This document shows positions 5,411 through 5,707 of a stretch of 5,707 nt of DNA, in pieces. Where the stretch lies: positions 1-5,707 of the forward strand of contig CAYFGJ010000067.1 in the NCBI GenBank assembly GCA_964342835.1. The letters run 5' to 3'. The DNA comes from GCA-2716945 sp964342835. Lineage in GTDB: Bacteria; Pseudomonadota; Gammaproteobacteria; GCA-002705445; GCA-002716945. The notes below the pieces were generated by a model, which ran no database searches, was not told the DNA's origin, and saw only the letters and a program-made list of their open reading frames with translations. Numbering within the stretch: the first letter of the stretch is position 1; the number at the start of each line of letters is the position of its first letter. A program made the position numbers and the translations under genes.

Positions 5411-5490
5411 GTCTTATCAAAAAAGGACTTAATAGGGGGAAAGTCTAAAAACTTTCATTACATTGGACGTAAGTCCCTAGCCATTAAGAC
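5411..5490 (+). promoter_or_regulatory. Nested-hairpin 5' leader of the exported protein gene (unassigned structured RNA)
   Basis: Three perfect stems nest inside each other: GTCTTA (5411-5416) with TAAGAC (5485-5490), GGACTTA (5425-5431) with TAAGTCC (5470-5476), and GAAAGT (5439-5444) with ACTTTC (5451-5456, 6-base loop). Two competing pairings exist: GGAC-GTAA-GTCC (5465-5476), a GNRA-type tetraloop hairpin that uses the same 3' strand, and TAGGG (5433-5437) with CCCTA (5475-5479). ATGGCTA (5371-5377) is also complementary to TAGCCAT (5478-5484). A T-rich run and an 18-base AT palindrome (5495-5512) follow before the ribosome-binding site. Mutually exclusive folds suggest a switch or attenuator; the class is not recognised. 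Confidence 0.5.
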
Positions 5491-5526
5491 GTTATTTTAT
5501 ATATATATAAAAATGAGGAAAGTTAT

Positions 5527-5707
5527 ATGAAAACTCACACAAGACGTGATTGGAAACTTGGAGCTGCGGTAGGTACAGCCTTATCGTTAGGTTCAGGTGC
5601 AGCAATTGCAGGACCGCATGGGTTTGATTTGCATAACGTGTTTCATGGAGCATCTGCTGGTTTAGCAGGTACTAGTATTGCACACGTTGAAGATCCAGTC
5701 TCAGCGG
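5527..5707 (+). CDS. Exported protein, probable FadL/TodX/XylN-type outer-membrane hydrocarbon channel (N-terminal fragment)
   Basis: 60 residues are present before the window ends. GAGGAAAG (5515-5522) precedes the ATG. Residues 1-28 form a signal peptide: basic MKTHTRRDWK, a hydrophobic AAVGTALSLGSGAAIA core, and a likely cut after AIA. The twin arginine in TRRDWKL resembles a Tat motif, but Phe/Leu-Lys spacing is not canonical. The mature start, FDLHNVFHGASAGLAG then TSIAHVEDPVSA, has the layout of FadL-family channels, where a Gly/Ala-rich segment of this kind leads into '(D)..SAV..NPA(G/T)L'; the diagnostic NPA motif would fall just past the edge. These proteins pass hydrophobic substrates through the outer membrane, and TOL-plasmid XylN belongs to this family, so the context fits. 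If the family is wrong it is still clearly an exported protein. Confidence 0.6.
   Translation, partial: MKTHTRRDWKLGAAVGTALSLGSGAAIAGPHGFDLHNVFHGASAGLAGTSIAHVEDPVSA

Noticed and set aside
5495..5512. AT palindrome as a microsatellite or mobile-element end
   Set aside because: It is a short AT run in an AT-rich leader; no transposase, target duplication or matching copy is visible in the window.
1..5707. CRISPR array, tRNA, rRNA or insertion sequence
   Set aside because: I read both strands and found no regularly spaced repeats, no tRNA-like T-arm signature with cloverleaf, and no transposase.

Overview
This is an AT-rich bacterial window with compact genes and Shine-Dalgarno sites. Its centre is a membrane hydrocarbon-hydroxylase cluster of the xylene-monooxygenase (XylM/XylA) type. 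The gene families and low GC would suit a marine, possibly host-associated, hydrocarbon-using gammaproteobacterium. That is inference: no rRNA or other marker gene is present.

Left part (1-1251): the start of a minus-strand gene runs off the left edge and looks like the N-terminus of a NuoE/FdsG-type 24 kDa subunit of a NAD-linked dehydrogenase. A plus-strand pterin-4a-carbinolamine dehydratase (310-687) follows. It overlaps tail to tail by 9 bases with a minus-strand SCO1/SenC copper chaperone (679-1251). These look like housekeeping or respiratory genes. A perfect dyad lies in front of the SCO gene.

Centre (1252-3785): a good sigma70-like promoter and a structured leader of about 107 nt precede a XylM-type diiron membrane hydroxylase (1528-2760). 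After a strong hairpin come a 59-residue divergent YjdI-type iron-sulfur protein (2860-3039, not on a typical minimum-length ORF list) and a cysteine-rich GST-fold protein (3070-3720). A perfect 12-bp hairpin terminator closes this unit.

Right part (3786-5707): the XylA-type reductase (2Fe-2S + FAD + NAD domains, 3846-4937) is physically linked but apparently transcribed separately, with a weak ribosome-binding site and more AT-rich codons. A 90-residue two-helix membrane protein (5089-5361) follows. Last comes a second hairpin-rich leader before a truncated exported protein (5527 to the end), whose mature start looks like a FadL/TodX/XylN outer-membrane hydrocarbon channel.

Inferred pathway: the FadL-like channel admits a hydrophobic substrate. 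The XylA-like protein passes electrons from NAD(P)H, directly or through the small Fe-S protein, to the XylM-like hydroxylase in the inner membrane. The GST-like protein may handle a reactive product or act in redox or maturation. The substrate cannot be read from the sequence. The most unusual points are a His-to-Gln change in the hydroxylase's last histidine box, the Fe-S and GST-like genes set between hydroxylase and reductase, and the two structured leaders.
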